From Motiliproteus sp036961355 (GTDB lineage: Bacteria > Pseudomonadota > Gammaproteobacteria > Pseudomonadales > Balneatricaceae): a stretch of DNA of 64,000 bases. The notes under the pieces are model-generated. The model did no database searches and was not told where the DNA came from. It worked only from the letters and a program-made list of their open reading frames with translations. Shown piece by piece: positions 13,956 through 22,966 of the stretch (position 1 is its first letter; the number at the start of each line of letters is the position of its first letter). The stretch covers positions 1 through 64,000 of the forward strand of contig JBALVL010000013.1 of NCBI GenBank assembly GCA_036961355.1, given 5' to 3'. Position numbers and translations under genes: made by a program.

Positions 13956-14048
13956 ATCATCTTCCAGAGGGGTTAAACCAACGGACACATTGTACGGCAT
14001 TACTACAAAACTCCAAAGATAACAGTGCTTAACGGCCTGTTTTTTATG

Positions 14049-15119
14049 TCACATGCTGTCGTTGTCTGGAAAATCAAAGGTGATTTGGCAGCGTGGCGGT
14101 AGCCGGTTGTTGAGATCTAGGAACGGCTGCGCCTTGGCCTGCACTTCGGTGGCGACGTAGACCATGCTGATGGTTTTGATATCGCCAAAGCCGCCGGCAT
14201 TCTCCGGTTTTACTCCGGCCAGTGCCGACTGCATCCGGTGGGCAACCAGCACGTCGTTGGCGCTGATGTTCTTTACTCGCTCGAATTCATCACGCTGGCT
14301 GATATCGCCGACCGGTATTACCTGTACACCCTTCTCTTTGCCGTTGGGCACATGCAGATACATGCTGCGGAAGTTGCCGACACCCTTACCCTGGCGCACC
14401 TTCTCGGTTATCTCTTTCTCCACTTCGGTATCCAGATTGGGGTCGGTGGTGTAGAGGATGTAGCCCAGGTGTGAGCCGTTGAGAAAGTAGCGACGGCGGA
14501 ACAGGGTGGCGTCCTGGTTCAGCAGTGCCGACTGGATCCCGCCCAGCCATTCGGGCACGCCGTAGATCTGCTGGATGGTGTCGTACTCCTTAACATGGAG
14601 TACTTCATCGGCGGAGTACTCGATATCGGTGACTCCAAACGGCTGCAGCATGACAAAGCCACCGCCCTTTTTGACCCGCATATTCAGCCCCGGCAGATGC
14701 TGCAATCGGATAACTAAACCGAAGTGGTCGGTCATCGTTTGAAAATAGGCGTTGCCGAAGGTTTCAAAGTCGAGCGCTGCGGCGCGAAAGTCGGCCAGCG
14801 ATAGATGGGGCCCCGGTACAAAATGCCGTGCCAGTTCGTTACGTTTGAAGAACACACAGCTTGAATGGTGGGCGTTGGCGCGGCTGATCTGGGCCAGCCC
14901 GGTGAGCAGGATCGGCGGTAGGTAGTAGTTGCCGACCGGGTCGGAGAACACGCCCAGGTAATCGGTCAGCCCGCTCATCGGTACCGGTTCGGGGTCGCCA
15001 AAACTCAGATTGAAATCCGCGGGGCTCGCGTTGGTATGAGTGGCGGTGTTTGTGGTCTGCAACTCGGTGGTGTTGCTTGTTTGTTTGTTGGCGTTGCTGC
15101 GGCGCTTACGTTTAGACAT
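14049..15119 (-). CDS. Q: Portal protein (P2 gpQ family)
   Basis: The 356-residue product is a PBSX/P2 gpQ-type portal protein. It forms the dodecameric ring at the capsid vertex through which DNA passes. Recognisable segments are DYLGVFSDPVGNYYLPPI, a basic SSCVFFKRNELARHFVPGPHLS-type stem region, DEVLHVKEYDTIQQIYGVPEW and the C-terminal DFPDND. The first 35 residues are basic then Thr/Asn-rich. ATG at 15119 follows a GGAA site; the longer frame overlaps the P gene. It is transcribed with P, then ogr, leftward. Confidence 0.93.
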   Translation of the reverse strand: MSKRKRRSNANKQTSNTTELQTTNTATHTNASPADFNLSFGDPEPVPMSGLTDYLGVFSDPVGNYYLPPILLTGLAQISRANAHHSSCVFFKRNELARHFVPGPHLSLADFRAAALDFETFGNAYFQTMTDHFGLVIRLQHLPGLNMRVKKGGGFVMLQPFGVTDIEYSADEVLHVKEYDTIQQIYGVPEWLGGIQSALLNQDATLFRRRYFLNGSHLGYILYTTDPNLDTEVEKEITEKVRQGKGVGNFRSMYLHVPNGKEKGVQVIPVGDISQRDEFERVKNISANDVLVAHRMQSALAGVKPENAGGFGDIKTISMVYVATEVQAKAQPFLDLNNRLPPRCQITFDFPDNDSM

Positions 15120-15151
15120 GGTCGATTCCGTTGTTGAGTTTGCTTGTCGGT

Positions 15152-16954
15152 TTAGGCGGCATCTGACCACACCACCTTAGAGCGGGGGGCGTCGTCGTCA
15201 GGTGTTAGCAACCCTTCGTTGATCAAGGCATGGCTGATCGCCCAGGCGGCGTCGGCGTGGCCGGTAAGATCGGATCGATCGGCGACATAGATGATCTGGC
15301 CGCTACCGCTGGTGGTCTGGCGTATCTGCATAAAGCCGGCGGCGATATCGGACCAGCTGGCATCCCAGGCGACCCGCTTATCGAGAACGATCTGTTGCGC
15401 TTTGAGTACCAGCCGGGTTTTGGTCTGCGGGCTGTAGTGGATGGCGGTGGCAGCAGGGAAGAACTTTTGCACCTGTTCAAACACGCCAGAGCCCGGGCCG
15501 GTGACATCGATGCCGATGTAGTCGACGCTGTATTTTTTGGTCAGCTCCTTGATGGTCTGGGCCTGGAACTGCCACGCGCAGTTGTGCAGGGTGATCTTCT
15601 CCAGCACACGGAATTTACCACCGGGTTTAAGCGGTGGCGCAACCACCACAATGCAGGCACCGTCGCGTGTGCGGCTGGGGTCGTAGCCAATCCAAACCGG
15701 TTGGTTGCCGAAGGGGCGGGCGGCATCGGGTTTGAAGTCGCGCCAGTCATGGCGGTCGACCAGGCACTTCTCAAGCATCGCCAGTTTGAACACGCTGGCG
15801 GTGTCGTCGATAAACTGGCACTCAAACAGCTGGGCGAACTTGTCGGGGCCGTTTTCTAGTTTGAGCTGGTCGATATCGACCCGATCAAAGCCGGTGGCCA
15901 CGGCGTCGTGAATGTCGATCACCTTGCGCCAATGGCCATCACCGCAGATGGTGCCCCGCTTTAGCGATCGCTTATCGGGCAGATTGATATCGGGCTCGTT
16001 GGCGGCGCGTCGGTTGGTGTTGAACTCCTTCATCGACCAGAAGTTGTAGGCGCTGTGGCTCATCGCCGACGGAGTGCTGAAGTACGTTTTGCGCAGGTGC
16101 TTGTGGGTCGCCATCGCTGCCGCCACGGTGTTGAGCTTGTCGAACTTAGGTATCCAGAAATATTCGTCGATGTAGACGTTGCCGTTATAGCTCTGCGCGG
16201 TGGTGCTGTTGGTACTCAGGAAGCGGAAGGTCGGGCTGCCGGCATCGCAGTGGATCTGCACCTTGTCTTTGCCTTTGAGCTCGATGTCGTACAGATCAAG
16301 CGCAAAGCCTTTGATGTATTCGCGGAACACATCGACCTGGGCGCGACTGGCCGAGATGAATATCTGATCTTCGCCGGTCAGCAGGGCATCGGTGAACGCC
16401 TCTTTGGCGAAGTAGTAGGTCAGGCCGATCTGGCGTGATTTGAGTATTTCGCGGATCCGCTGCAGGCGGTGTTCCCACAGCTGCAGCTGGTGCGGATATA
16501 GTCCCGATTTAAACCGTTCCAGAATGGTTTGCTCATCGATGCCGGTGAAGTCGTTGTTACGTTTGCGGCGGCGCGTTTTTTTCTTTGGGTTGTCGTCGTC
16601 GGCCTGACGGGTGTTGTTGCTGGCTTGGTGGGTATCGCGATCGGTGGTACCACGCGGGGCGCGGTTGGCCTTGCGCTCTTCAAGCTTATCTAACCGCTCC
16701 AGTAGGCCGACGGTGTTGGTCATCTCCTGCAGCTCTAGGTCGGTCTTACCCTCTCGCTCTGCCAACATCACCAGCCGCCGATTCAAGGCGCTGCTGGTCT
16801 CTTCTTCTTGTAACTGATCCAACCAGCCATGGGTCGACGCCCAGTGGTACAGAGTGCGCTTTGGCACACTCAGCTCCTGGTGTATCTCGTTGACTTTATA
16901 GCGACGCATAAACAGCTTGCGGGCGGCGTCGATGGTTTCCTGACTGTATGGCAT
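15152..16954 (-). CDS. P: Terminase large (ATPase) subunit (P2 gpP family)
   Basis: The 600-residue product is the packaging ATPase. It begins with a terminase helix-turn-helix (YSQETIDAARKLFMRRYKVNEIHQEL.., about 3-45), has a basic linker (about 95-135), the ATPase core around ILKSRQIGLTYYFA (about 180), and a nuclease-like C-terminal domain starting near IGYDPSRTRDG and including YIGIDVTGPGSGVFE. Walker A is the degenerate form usual in gpP. ATG at 16954 lacks a ribosome site and lies only 6 bases from a TACACT -10 element, so it may be read as a leaderless mRNA. Q follows after 32 bp. Confidence 0.93.
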   Translation of the reverse strand: MPYSQETIDAARKLFMRRYKVNEIHQELSVPKRTLYHWASTHGWLDQLQEEETSSALNRRLVMLAEREGKTDLELQEMTNTVGLLERLDKLEERKANRAPRGTTDRDTHQASNNTRQADDDNPKKKTRRRKRNNDFTGIDEQTILERFKSGLYPHQLQLWEHRLQRIREILKSRQIGLTYYFAKEAFTDALLTGEDQIFISASRAQVDVFREYIKGFALDLYDIELKGKDKVQIHCDAGSPTFRFLSTNSTTAQSYNGNVYIDEYFWIPKFDKLNTVAAAMATHKHLRKTYFSTPSAMSHSAYNFWSMKEFNTNRRAANEPDINLPDKRSLKRGTICGDGHWRKVIDIHDAVATGFDRVDIDQLKLENGPDKFAQLFECQFIDDTASVFKLAMLEKCLVDRHDWRDFKPDAARPFGNQPVWIGYDPSRTRDGACIVVVAPPLKPGGKFRVLEKITLHNCAWQFQAQTIKELTKKYSVDYIGIDVTGPGSGVFEQVQKFFPAATAIHYSPQTKTRLVLKAQQIVLDKRVAWDASWSDIAAGFMQIRQTTSGSGQIIYVADRSDLTGHADAAWAISHALINEGLLTPDDDAPRSKVVWSDAA

Positions 16955-16960
16955 GGCTGC

Positions 16961-16966
16961 AGTGTA
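16961..16966 (-). promoter_or_regulatory. -10 element of the leftward late promoter
   Basis: TACACT on the minus strand (16966-16961) lies about 43 bp from the centre of the TTCAAG pair (16999-17014), the spacing expected for an Ogr-type activator bound near -55. Transcription would begin at about 16954, the first base of the P start codon. Confidence 0.5.
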
Positions 16967-16998
16967 CCCACCAAAAACCGCCCGAAAACGCTCTTTCA

Positions 16999-17041
16999 TT
17001 CAAGGCTGTTCAAGCTTTGTTAATCCTTGAAAAACCTTGAA
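16999..17041. promoter_or_regulatory. Mirror-image activator sites between P and O
   Basis: TTCAAG occurs at 16999 and 17009 and its complement within CCTTGAA at 17025 and 17035. Each pair has a 10-bp period and the two pairs are mirror images about position 17020. They sit in the divergent P/O promoter region, where P2-like phages carry Ogr sites. The 43-bp distance from each pair to its candidate -10 (16961-16966 and 17074-17079) is the same on both sides. Confidence 0.6.
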
Positions 17042-17073
17042 TAAAACCGATTGAGGGAGCGGTTTTGCGGGCC

Positions 17074-17079
17074 TATTCT
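17074..17079 (+). promoter_or_regulatory. -10 element of the rightward late promoter
   Basis: TATTCT lies about 43 bp from the centre of the CCTTGAA pair, so transcription would start near 17086, about 55 bases before the O start codon. No good -35 hexamer is present, as expected for an activator-dependent promoter. Confidence 0.5.
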
Positions 17080-17140
17080 GCTAGCCATTGAAGGGCGAAA
17101 GCGACGAATACAACCCGCAACCAGAATAGGAAAACGACAC

Positions 17141-18082
17141 ATGCCACTGCTTACAAACTGGCAAGTTATCGGCACCGCAGGCAGCACCATCGATGACCGT
17201 GAGATCACCGAGCAGGATCTGATCGACGCTGCGGAAACCTACGACCACGACGAGTACTACGCGGTGATCAATGCCGAGCATGAGCTGTCCTGGTTCGGCA
17301 ATTTTGGTTTGGTCGACGCGGTACGGCTTGGCAAAGACAAGAAGCAGCGCACGGTGCTGGAGGCTCTGTTGGAGCCAAACCACCGGCTAGTCGAGATGAA
17401 CCGCAACGGCCAGCGCTTGTTTAGCAGCATGGAACTGAAATCTAACTATGCCGGTACCGGTCGCACCTATCTGACCGGCTTGGCGGTGACCGACCAACCC
17501 GCCAGCCTGGGCACCAGCCGTTTGAAGATGTTCTCTCGCAGCGGCAACCAAGAGTCAGCGCCGCTGATTTCGGCCCCGGTGCAATTTTCAATTCAAGACG
17601 ATTCCAAGCCGAACGCTGATGAACAGGAAAACCGGTTCTTTGCTCGGCTGAAGTCGTTTCTTAGCAACCCCGCAGCCGATCCCGATGGGACGACTGATCT
17701 ATCTACCGACTCCATCGAGGACGACGAAATGAATGCAGATCAATTCAAACAGCTACTGAGTGCTGTACAGACGCTGGGCGCAAAGTTGCCAGCCACCACC
17801 GAAGAGACCCCAGCCAAGCCGGAAACAGACGGCGTGACAGCGGCACAGTTCAGCACGCTGACTGAGCAGGTCACCGCGTTGACGGCCAATGTTGAGAAGT
17901 TGGCCAACCCCGGTACCGCCCAGGAAGAAACCCCTGCCGCTGATGACAGCGCCGCTAAGTACGCCCAGCTCAGTGAGCAGCTGACCACTTTGACCACTCA
18001 GTTCACCGCCCTGCAGCAGGAGAAGCCGGACGCCCGTTTTAATGCCGGTACCGGCGCTGAATCTGGCGGCGGCTTCGTATAA
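17141..18082 (+). CDS. O: Capsid scaffolding protein (P2 gpO family)
   Basis: The 313-residue product is a GPO-type scaffold. The N-terminal 150 residues carry the gpO protease-like domain (DREITEQDLIDAAETYD, then YAVINAEHELSWFGNFG with the His, and SSMELKSNYAG with the Ser). An acidic linker follows, and then a long predicted coiled coil with repeated LTEQVTALTANVEKL-type heptads (about 210-300) that drives capsid assembly. ATG at 17141 is preceded by AGGAAAA. It is the first gene of the rightward late operon. Confidence 0.92.
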   Translation: MPLLTNWQVIGTAGSTIDDREITEQDLIDAAETYDHDEYYAVINAEHELSWFGNFGLVDAVRLGKDKKQRTVLEALLEPNHRLVEMNRNGQRLFSSMELKSNYAGTGRTYLTGLAVTDQPASLGTSRLKMFSRSGNQESAPLISAPVQFSIQDDSKPNADEQENRFFARLKSFLSNPAADPDGTTDLSTDSIEDDEMNADQFKQLLSAVQTLGAKLPATTEETPAKPETDGVTAAQFSTLTEQVTALTANVEKLANPGTAQEETPAADDSAAKYAQLSEQLTTLTTQFTALQQEKPDARFNAGTGAESGGGFV

Positions 18083-18124
18083 GTCGGCCTTTGGCTAACG
18101 AATTAATCCAAACAGGACAAGATC

Positions 18125-19156
18125 ATGGCTCGTAACAGCAGACCAATGAACCCAAGCACGCTGCAGGCTTATGCAGGACTACAGCAAACGATGGCTAGTG
18201 CCTACGGTGTCATCGATGTCACCCAGACCTTTGCCGCCACCACCCCGATGGAAACCCGTCTTAAAGACGCGGTACAAGCCAGCTCTGATTTTCTAACGAT
18301 GATCAACATGGAGTTCGTCACCGACAGTGTCGGCGAAGCGCTTGGCATGGCTATCGCCAACACCCTGGCGGGTCGTACTGATACCACGGGTGCCGGTGAG
18401 CGTACCCCAACTCAGGCGGGCGCACCGGATGGGCCGCAGTACTCCGTTGCTCAGACCGACTTCGATGTGGCGATGAAGTATTCACTAATGGATGCCTGGG
18501 CGCGTTACCCGAACTTTATGAACCGCTATATGCAGCACGTCTACCGTCGTATCGCGTTGGATCAGATCCTGGTCGGTTGGAACGGTAACAGTGTCGCAGC
18601 CACTACAGATCGCGGCACCTACCCGCTGCTGGACGATGTGAATATCGGCTGGCTGAAGCTGCTGGAAGATAACAACCCAACCAACTTTATGACCGAGGGC
18701 GGCGTTACGGATGTGATCAGCATTGGCGCGGCCGGTGATTACAAAAATCTTGATGGCCTGGTCTACGACGTTTACTCGGGTATCGGTGTGCCGCATCGCT
18801 CCGGCAGCGAAGTGGCTATCGTCGGCGAGGCGTTGGTGACTGATGACATGGGCAAGATCTACACCGCTCAGTCACAGAACCCGAACGAGAAGCCGAAGAT
18901 CAAAGTGATGGATAAGTCCTATGGAGGACTGACCACGCTGCTGGTACCTGGCTTCCCCGATATGGGTGTGGCGGTAACCGACCTGAAGAACCTGTCGATC
19001 TATACCCAGGATGGCACGGTGCGCCGTACCGCGAAAGACAACGCGCCGAAGAACCAGGTCGAGGATTTTATCTCGATGAACCAGGCCTACATGGTTGAAG
19101 ACATGAAGGGTTTCGCGGCGATCAAAGCGGACAACGTCATCTTCAAGGAGGCGTAA
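18125..19156 (+). CDS. N: Major capsid protein (P2 gpN family)
   Basis: The 343-residue product aligns in length and pattern with P2 gpN: NPSTLQAYAGLQQTMASAYG at the N-terminus, then a HK97-like core with YMQHVYRRIALDQILVGWNG, the KIKVMDKSYGGLTTLLVPGFP stretch and IYTQDGTVRRTAKDNAPKNQVEDF near the end. The N-terminal part is probably trimmed by the gpO protease domain, as in P2. It follows O after 42 bp, with a hairpin after its stop. Confidence 0.95.
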   Translation: MARNSRPMNPSTLQAYAGLQQTMASAYGVIDVTQTFAATTPMETRLKDAVQASSDFLTMINMEFVTDSVGEALGMAIANTLAGRTDTTGAGERTPTQAGAPDGPQYSVAQTDFDVAMKYSLMDAWARYPNFMNRYMQHVYRRIALDQILVGWNGNSVAATTDRGTYPLLDDVNIGWLKLLEDNNPTNFMTEGGVTDVISIGAAGDYKNLDGLVYDVYSGIGVPHRSGSEVAIVGEALVTDDMGKIYTAQSQNPNEKPKIKVMDKSYGGLTTLLVPGFPDMGVAVTDLKNLSIYTQDGTVRRTAKDNAPKNQVEDFISMNQAYMVEDMKGFAAIKADNVIFKEA

Positions 19157-19172
19157 GCCCCTTTGATCTGAT

Positions 19173-19196
19173 CCGGCCCTGAGCGATCGGGGCCGG
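19173..19196. terminator. Hairpin after the capsid gene
   Basis: CCGGCCC (19173-19179) and GGGCCGG (19190-19196) form a 7-bp GC stem with a 10-base loop, followed by GTTTAACC. It is too weak in T residues for a strong terminator and more likely a partial attenuator or RNA end that raises capsid mRNA relative to the genes after it. Confidence 0.45.
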
Positions 19197-19235
19197 GTTT
19201 AACCATTCAGCCATTCAACCAGGGGAGGAGAACCC

Positions 19236-19970
19236 ATGGCTTCACTGATGAGACAACACCAGGCGAAGGTCAAAAAACAGCAAGCCGAAGCCCAAGCCAA
19301 GGCCAATCTGGATAGCCAAGAGGCCGTCCATATCGAAACCTTGGCCGGTGACTATAACCAGTTCCAACTGTTGCTCAACAGTCTGGAGAGCGACATTCAG
19401 CGCCTTTCAGGGCTGAGTCTTGAGGATAAGACCGCGCTCAAACGTGACGAACTGGTACCGCGTTACCAGCCGGTGGTGCAGGCCTATATCGAGGCGTGCG
19501 TGAACGGCGAGGAGCCGTATAAAAACCCAGTTCTGGTCGAACTGATTGTCTGGTTATTCGATATCGGTGAGGTGCAGCAGGCGCTGGACCTGGCTTATAT
19601 CGCGATCGATCAGGAGCAGGAATCGCCGGAGCGTTTTAAGTCCACCCTGCACACGTTAGTGGTCGACCAGGTGTGGCAATGGGCTGAATTGCAGATCAAC
19701 AACGGTGATCCGGTCGAGCCTTATATGGGCAGCCTGATTATTGCGATTGTCGATCGCGAGTGGGTAGTAAAGCCGGCGTCATTGTCGCGCTTGTATAAGT
19801 TCGCGGGCAAGGCCAAGCAGAAGACTAATGAACCATCGGATCTGTTGGCCGCTTTGGAGTACTTCAAGACGGCGCAGCGGCTCGATCCTAAGCGATCGCA
19901 GGTGAAGACTGTGATCGAGAAACTGGAAAAAGCATTAGAAAAACAACCACCCAAACAACCGGAATCGTAA
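19236..19970 (+). CDS. M: Terminase small (endonuclease) subunit (P2 gpM family)
   Basis: The 244-residue product matches gpM: a charged N-terminal helix (MRQHQAKVKKQQAEAQAK), LKRDELVPRYQPVVQAYIEACVNGE, and LVELIVWLFDIGEVQQALDLAYIAIDQEQESPERF. In P2 this subunit makes the cos cut with gpP. A GGGGAGGAG site precedes ATG at 19236. The order N-M-L is the standard P2 order. Confidence 0.92.
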   Translation: MASLMRQHQAKVKKQQAEAQAKANLDSQEAVHIETLAGDYNQFQLLLNSLESDIQRLSGLSLEDKTALKRDELVPRYQPVVQAYIEACVNGEEPYKNPVLVELIVWLFDIGEVQQALDLAYIAIDQEQESPERFKSTLHTLVVDQVWQWAELQINNGDPVEPYMGSLIIAIVDREWVVKPASLSRLYKFAGKAKQKTNEPSDLLAALEYFKTAQRLDPKRSQVKTVIEKLEKALEKQPPKQPES

Positions 19971-20096
19971 CGACTCCACCCCACGCGGGCCACCGGTTCT
20001 GTCTGAGGTTTTGGCTTTGGCCAATCCAATCCAGCCAGAGTCCGGACGGCCTGCACCTAACAACCCTCAGTTGACGTTAAACCAGAGGATCTATTG

Positions 20097-20570
20097 ATGA
20101 GCGCATATAGCTTTGCAGGTGGTAATCCGACACCCGCCGCATCGGTGACGCTGACCAATACGGCCTTTTTTCCAGATATCAAAACTGATGATTTTGTAAC
20201 GCTGTACCGGATCCCCAGCGAGATCGACACGCTGATCATTCAGCACCAACTCAAGCACGCCATGAGTCGGGTCAACCGGTCGCTGAAGAGCTGGCGCAGC
20301 ACCCAGCAGAACGACGGTAATGCGACGTTGGCCGCTGTGCCGGCAGACGAGATTGGCGGTGAAAGCGAACTGCTGCAGCAGTACCTGCGGGCGGTCTATT
20401 GCGAAGCCAAGGCCGAGCTGTTGAAAGAGACCGAGACTGTTGACCGACGGGCGACGGCTGAAAATTACGCCAAGGCGGGCGAAGAAACCGAGGATAAATA
20501 CCGCGAGTTTGCCGCCCAGGAGATCCGGGCGATCGTCGGATTGAACCGAGTCGGGGTGAACCTGATATGA
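20097..20570 (+). CDS. L: Head completion protein (P2 gpL family)
   Basis: The 157-residue product resembles gpL, which closes the filled head and connects to the tail: SFAGGNPTPAASVTLTNTAFFPDIKTDDF near the N-terminus and long helices with AEALKE-type composition (RAVYCEAKAELLKETE). ATG at 20097 follows GAGGAT; a TTG directly before it is not needed. Its stop overlaps the start of the next gene by 4 bases. Confidence 0.88.
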   Translation: MSAYSFAGGNPTPAASVTLTNTAFFPDIKTDDFVTLYRIPSEIDTLIIQHQLKHAMSRVNRSLKSWRSTQQNDGNATLAAVPADEIGGESELLQQYLRAVYCEAKAELLKETETVDRRATAENYAKAGEETEDKYREFAAQEIRAIVGLNRVGVNLI

Positions 20571-21043
20571 GCAGCAAACTGCAGTTAATCAGCGCCTCGT
20601 TGGCCGCGCAGTTTGAGTTGCTAGGGATCAATGCTGAAAACTTTGAAAGCTTCCAAGAGGGCGGGGAGCTGCAGCCCGGTGGCGGCAATGAAACCGAGCA
20701 GGGTTGGCACCAGGCTGACTGGAAATATCGCGCTGTACTGGCCTTTGAACGAATCCCAGCCAGTTCGGCGGGGTTGCTGCTGGCACTGGTGCAAGCCTGG
20801 TTGGATGAGAACGATCCGGACCGGTCAGATCATGAGCTGGGCAACCCTCAAGGTCAGATCGATCTGGATGACAATAACAAGTTTGCCGATGTGGAGCTGA
20901 CGCTGGATTTTGTCGATCCGATCTACCTGGTGCAGGACGACAGCGGCCCGATCGTATGGAACGGCCAGCAGTTCAACTTTGGCGATTATGACCTGTGGAT
21001 TGCTGAGCAGGGCGGGGTGACACACGACGCCGACCAGCAATGA
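20567..21043 (+). CDS. R: Tail completion protein (P2 gpR-like)
   Basis: The 158-residue product has the features of gpR: LAAQFELL at the start, HQADWKYRAVLAFERIPASSAGLLLALVQAWLDENDPDR in the centre and an acidic FADVELTLDFVDPIYLVQDD stretch. Position between L and S supports this. It overlaps L by 4 bases and the next gene by 4. Confidence 0.75.
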   Translation: MSSKLQLISASLAAQFELLGINAENFESFQEGGELQPGGGNETEQGWHQADWKYRAVLAFERIPASSAGLLLALVQAWLDENDPDRSDHELGNPQGQIDLDDNNKFADVELTLDFVDPIYLVQDDSGPIVWNGQQFNFGDYDLWIAEQGGVTHDADQQ

Positions 21044-21771
21044 GCCTGACAGTTAGCGTCAGCGGAGATCTGGCACTGCGCGATCAGCTCAAGCTGCTGC
21101 GGCTGCCACCGGCCAAACGTAAACGCTACCACCGGTTGTTGGGTAAAGAGGTGGCCAAACTGAGCCGCCGCCGAGTCAAGGCGCAACAGAACATCGATGG
21201 CACGCCCTGGAAACAACGCAAAAAGGGGCGAAAGAAGATGCTGGCCAAGATCACCCGGCCCAAGCATCTGAAGGTTTACGCCGGATCTGAATCGGTCAAG
21301 GTGACCTGGTCGAACCGGTTGATGGGGCAGATCGCCCGGCAGCAGCAGGAGGGGATCGGCGAGACGATGACCGCCAAGCGGGCGGCGCGGGTGAAAGGCA
21401 AACCGGATTATCAGAGCGATGCCACAGCGTCGCAGGCCAAGGCGCTGGTTAAGGCCGGTTTTAAGATCTACGCCGGCAAATACAAAAGCGGGGCCAAGGG
21501 TGGCCAGAGCAAGACCCGACGGGTTAGCCAGCGATGGATTCGCGAGAACATGACATTGGGGCAGGCGGGGCTGGTGCTGCGACTGCTACGGGATGAACCG
21601 AGCAAACAGAGCTGGGATATCCCGCTGCCACCGCGATCCTTTTTGGGATTGTCAGCTGCCGAGCGCGGCAGCGTGGGGCAGGAACTATTGGGAAAAATGG
21701 CCGACGACGCGGTTAGCAAACGGATAGCAAACAGAGAGCCAAGAGGATCGATCGATGAAAGGTCAAGTTAA
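21040..21771 (+). CDS. S: Virion morphogenesis / tail completion protein (P2 gpS-like)
   Basis: The 243-residue basic protein belongs to the phage virion morphogenesis family: DQLKLLRLPPAKRKRYHRLLGKEVAKLSRRRVKAQQ, then GTPWKQRKKGRKKML, then a C-terminal WDIPLPPRSFLGLS signature. It helps finish the tail end that joins the head. Its C-terminus runs 17 bases into the sheath gene in another frame. Confidence 0.85.
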   Translation: MSLTVSVSGDLALRDQLKLLRLPPAKRKRYHRLLGKEVAKLSRRRVKAQQNIDGTPWKQRKKGRKKMLAKITRPKHLKVYAGSESVKVTWSNRLMGQIARQQQEGIGETMTAKRAARVKGKPDYQSDATASQAKALVKAGFKIYAGKYKSGAKGGQSKTRRVSQRWIRENMTLGQAGLVLRLLRDEPSKQSWDIPLPPRSFLGLSAAERGSVGQELLGKMADDAVSKRIANREPRGSIDERSS

Positions 21772-22876
21772 CGTCAGTAACGTCAATCGGATGCAGGGCA
21801 ATTTCCCTGAGGTTGAGCGCCAGTTTCTTTATATCGGTGCAGGCGGTGAGCCAAGTAACGATGACAAGCTGCTGATGCTCAGCGGTGATAGCGATCTGGA
21901 TGCGTTGTTGGGGGCCGGTGATAGCCAGCTCAAGACGCAGATCGAGGCCGCCAAGGTCAACGCTGGCCAGAACTGGCAAGCCTATGCGATCTCGACGGCT
22001 GGCGATTGGAAGTCTGCATTGGCGCTGGCGCTGGAGCAACCCAACAACCTGGTGCCCGAGGCGGTGGTGGTGACTACACCGGTGACATCGAGCGCTGAAG
22101 TTGATGATGCTTATACCGAGGCGCAAAACGCTTTGGCCAGCTTTGCCCGACCGTTGACGGTGATGTTGTGCGTCACCGGCATCGATGACCAGAGCGAAGA
22201 CTGGGCCACCTACACCGCCCGCATCAAGGCGGTGACCAACCTGGTGGCTGCGCCACGGGTATCGGTGGTGCCGCTGCTGTTCGGCAACGACCTGGGCGCA
22301 GTCACCGGCCGCCTGTGCAACCGGGCGGTGGATATCGCCGACAGCCCGATGCGGGTTCGTACCGGGCCGATGGTCGATCTGGGCACCTTGCCGGTCGATG
22401 TTAACGATGCCCCGTTGACGATGGCGCATATCACCGACCTGACCACCAGCCGCTTTTCAGTACCGCAGTGGTACAGCGATTACAACGGCATCTACTGGGC
22501 CGACCACATGATGTTGGACAACGCCGGCGGTGATTTTCAGGTGTACGAGAATCTGCGGATTTTGGATTACCTGGCACGCCGAGTGCGAGTGCTGGCGATC
22601 GCCAAGATTGCCGACCGTTCTCTGAATACCACGCCCAAATCGATCGCGTTCCACAACACTTATTTTATGCGGCCGTTGCGCGAGTCCAGCCGTGGTGTGG
22701 TGATCGGCGGCGAACCTTTCCCAGCGATGATCAAACCGCCGGAAGAGGGCGATATCGTCATCAACTGGGTAAGTAGTAACGAGGTGAATATCTACATTCA
22801 GGCCGCGCCGTATGAGAGCGGCAAGAAGATCGGTATGTACCTGATGTTGGATCTGAACCGAGGGGTGGAGGGCTAG
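21755..22876 (+). CDS. Contractile tail sheath protein (DUF2586)
   Basis: The 373-residue product is a DUF2586-type sheath: VNRMQGNFPEVERQFLYIG at the N-terminus and VVIGGEPFPAMIKPPEEGDI at the C-terminal part. Its presence in place of P2 FI points to the K139/phiO18P branch. ATG at 21755 lies in a 21-bp stretch that is repeated exactly at the endolysin start. A long hairpin follows the stop codon. Confidence 0.88.
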   Translation: MKGQVNVSNVNRMQGNFPEVERQFLYIGAGGEPSNDDKLLMLSGDSDLDALLGAGDSQLKTQIEAAKVNAGQNWQAYAISTAGDWKSALALALEQPNNLVPEAVVVTTPVTSSAEVDDAYTEAQNALASFARPLTVMLCVTGIDDQSEDWATYTARIKAVTNLVAAPRVSVVPLLFGNDLGAVTGRLCNRAVDIADSPMRVRTGPMVDLGTLPVDVNDAPLTMAHITDLTTSRFSVPQWYSDYNGIYWADHMMLDNAGGDFQVYENLRILDYLARRVRVLAIAKIADRSLNTTPKSIAFHNTYFMRPLRESSRGVVIGGEPFPAMIKPPEEGDIVINWVSSNEVNIYIQAAPYESGKKIGMYLMLDLNRGVEG

Positions 22877-22924
22877 CGTACAGATCCGCCAATTAAACAC
22901 CTGATTAATTGGGCTATCTGTACG
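22877..22924. other. Long two-part hairpin between sheath and tube genes
   Basis: CGTACAGAT (22877-22885) pairs with ATCTGTACG (22916-22924); inside it CCAATTAA (22889-22896) pairs with TTAATTGG (22905-22912) around an 8-base loop. There is no T run after it, so it may be an RNA processing or stability element, or an attenuator, that sets the sheath-to-tube ratio. Confidence 0.55.
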
Positions 22925-22966
22925 TTAAACCCCATCGAATGACCGAATTTTTAAAAGGACACGACG

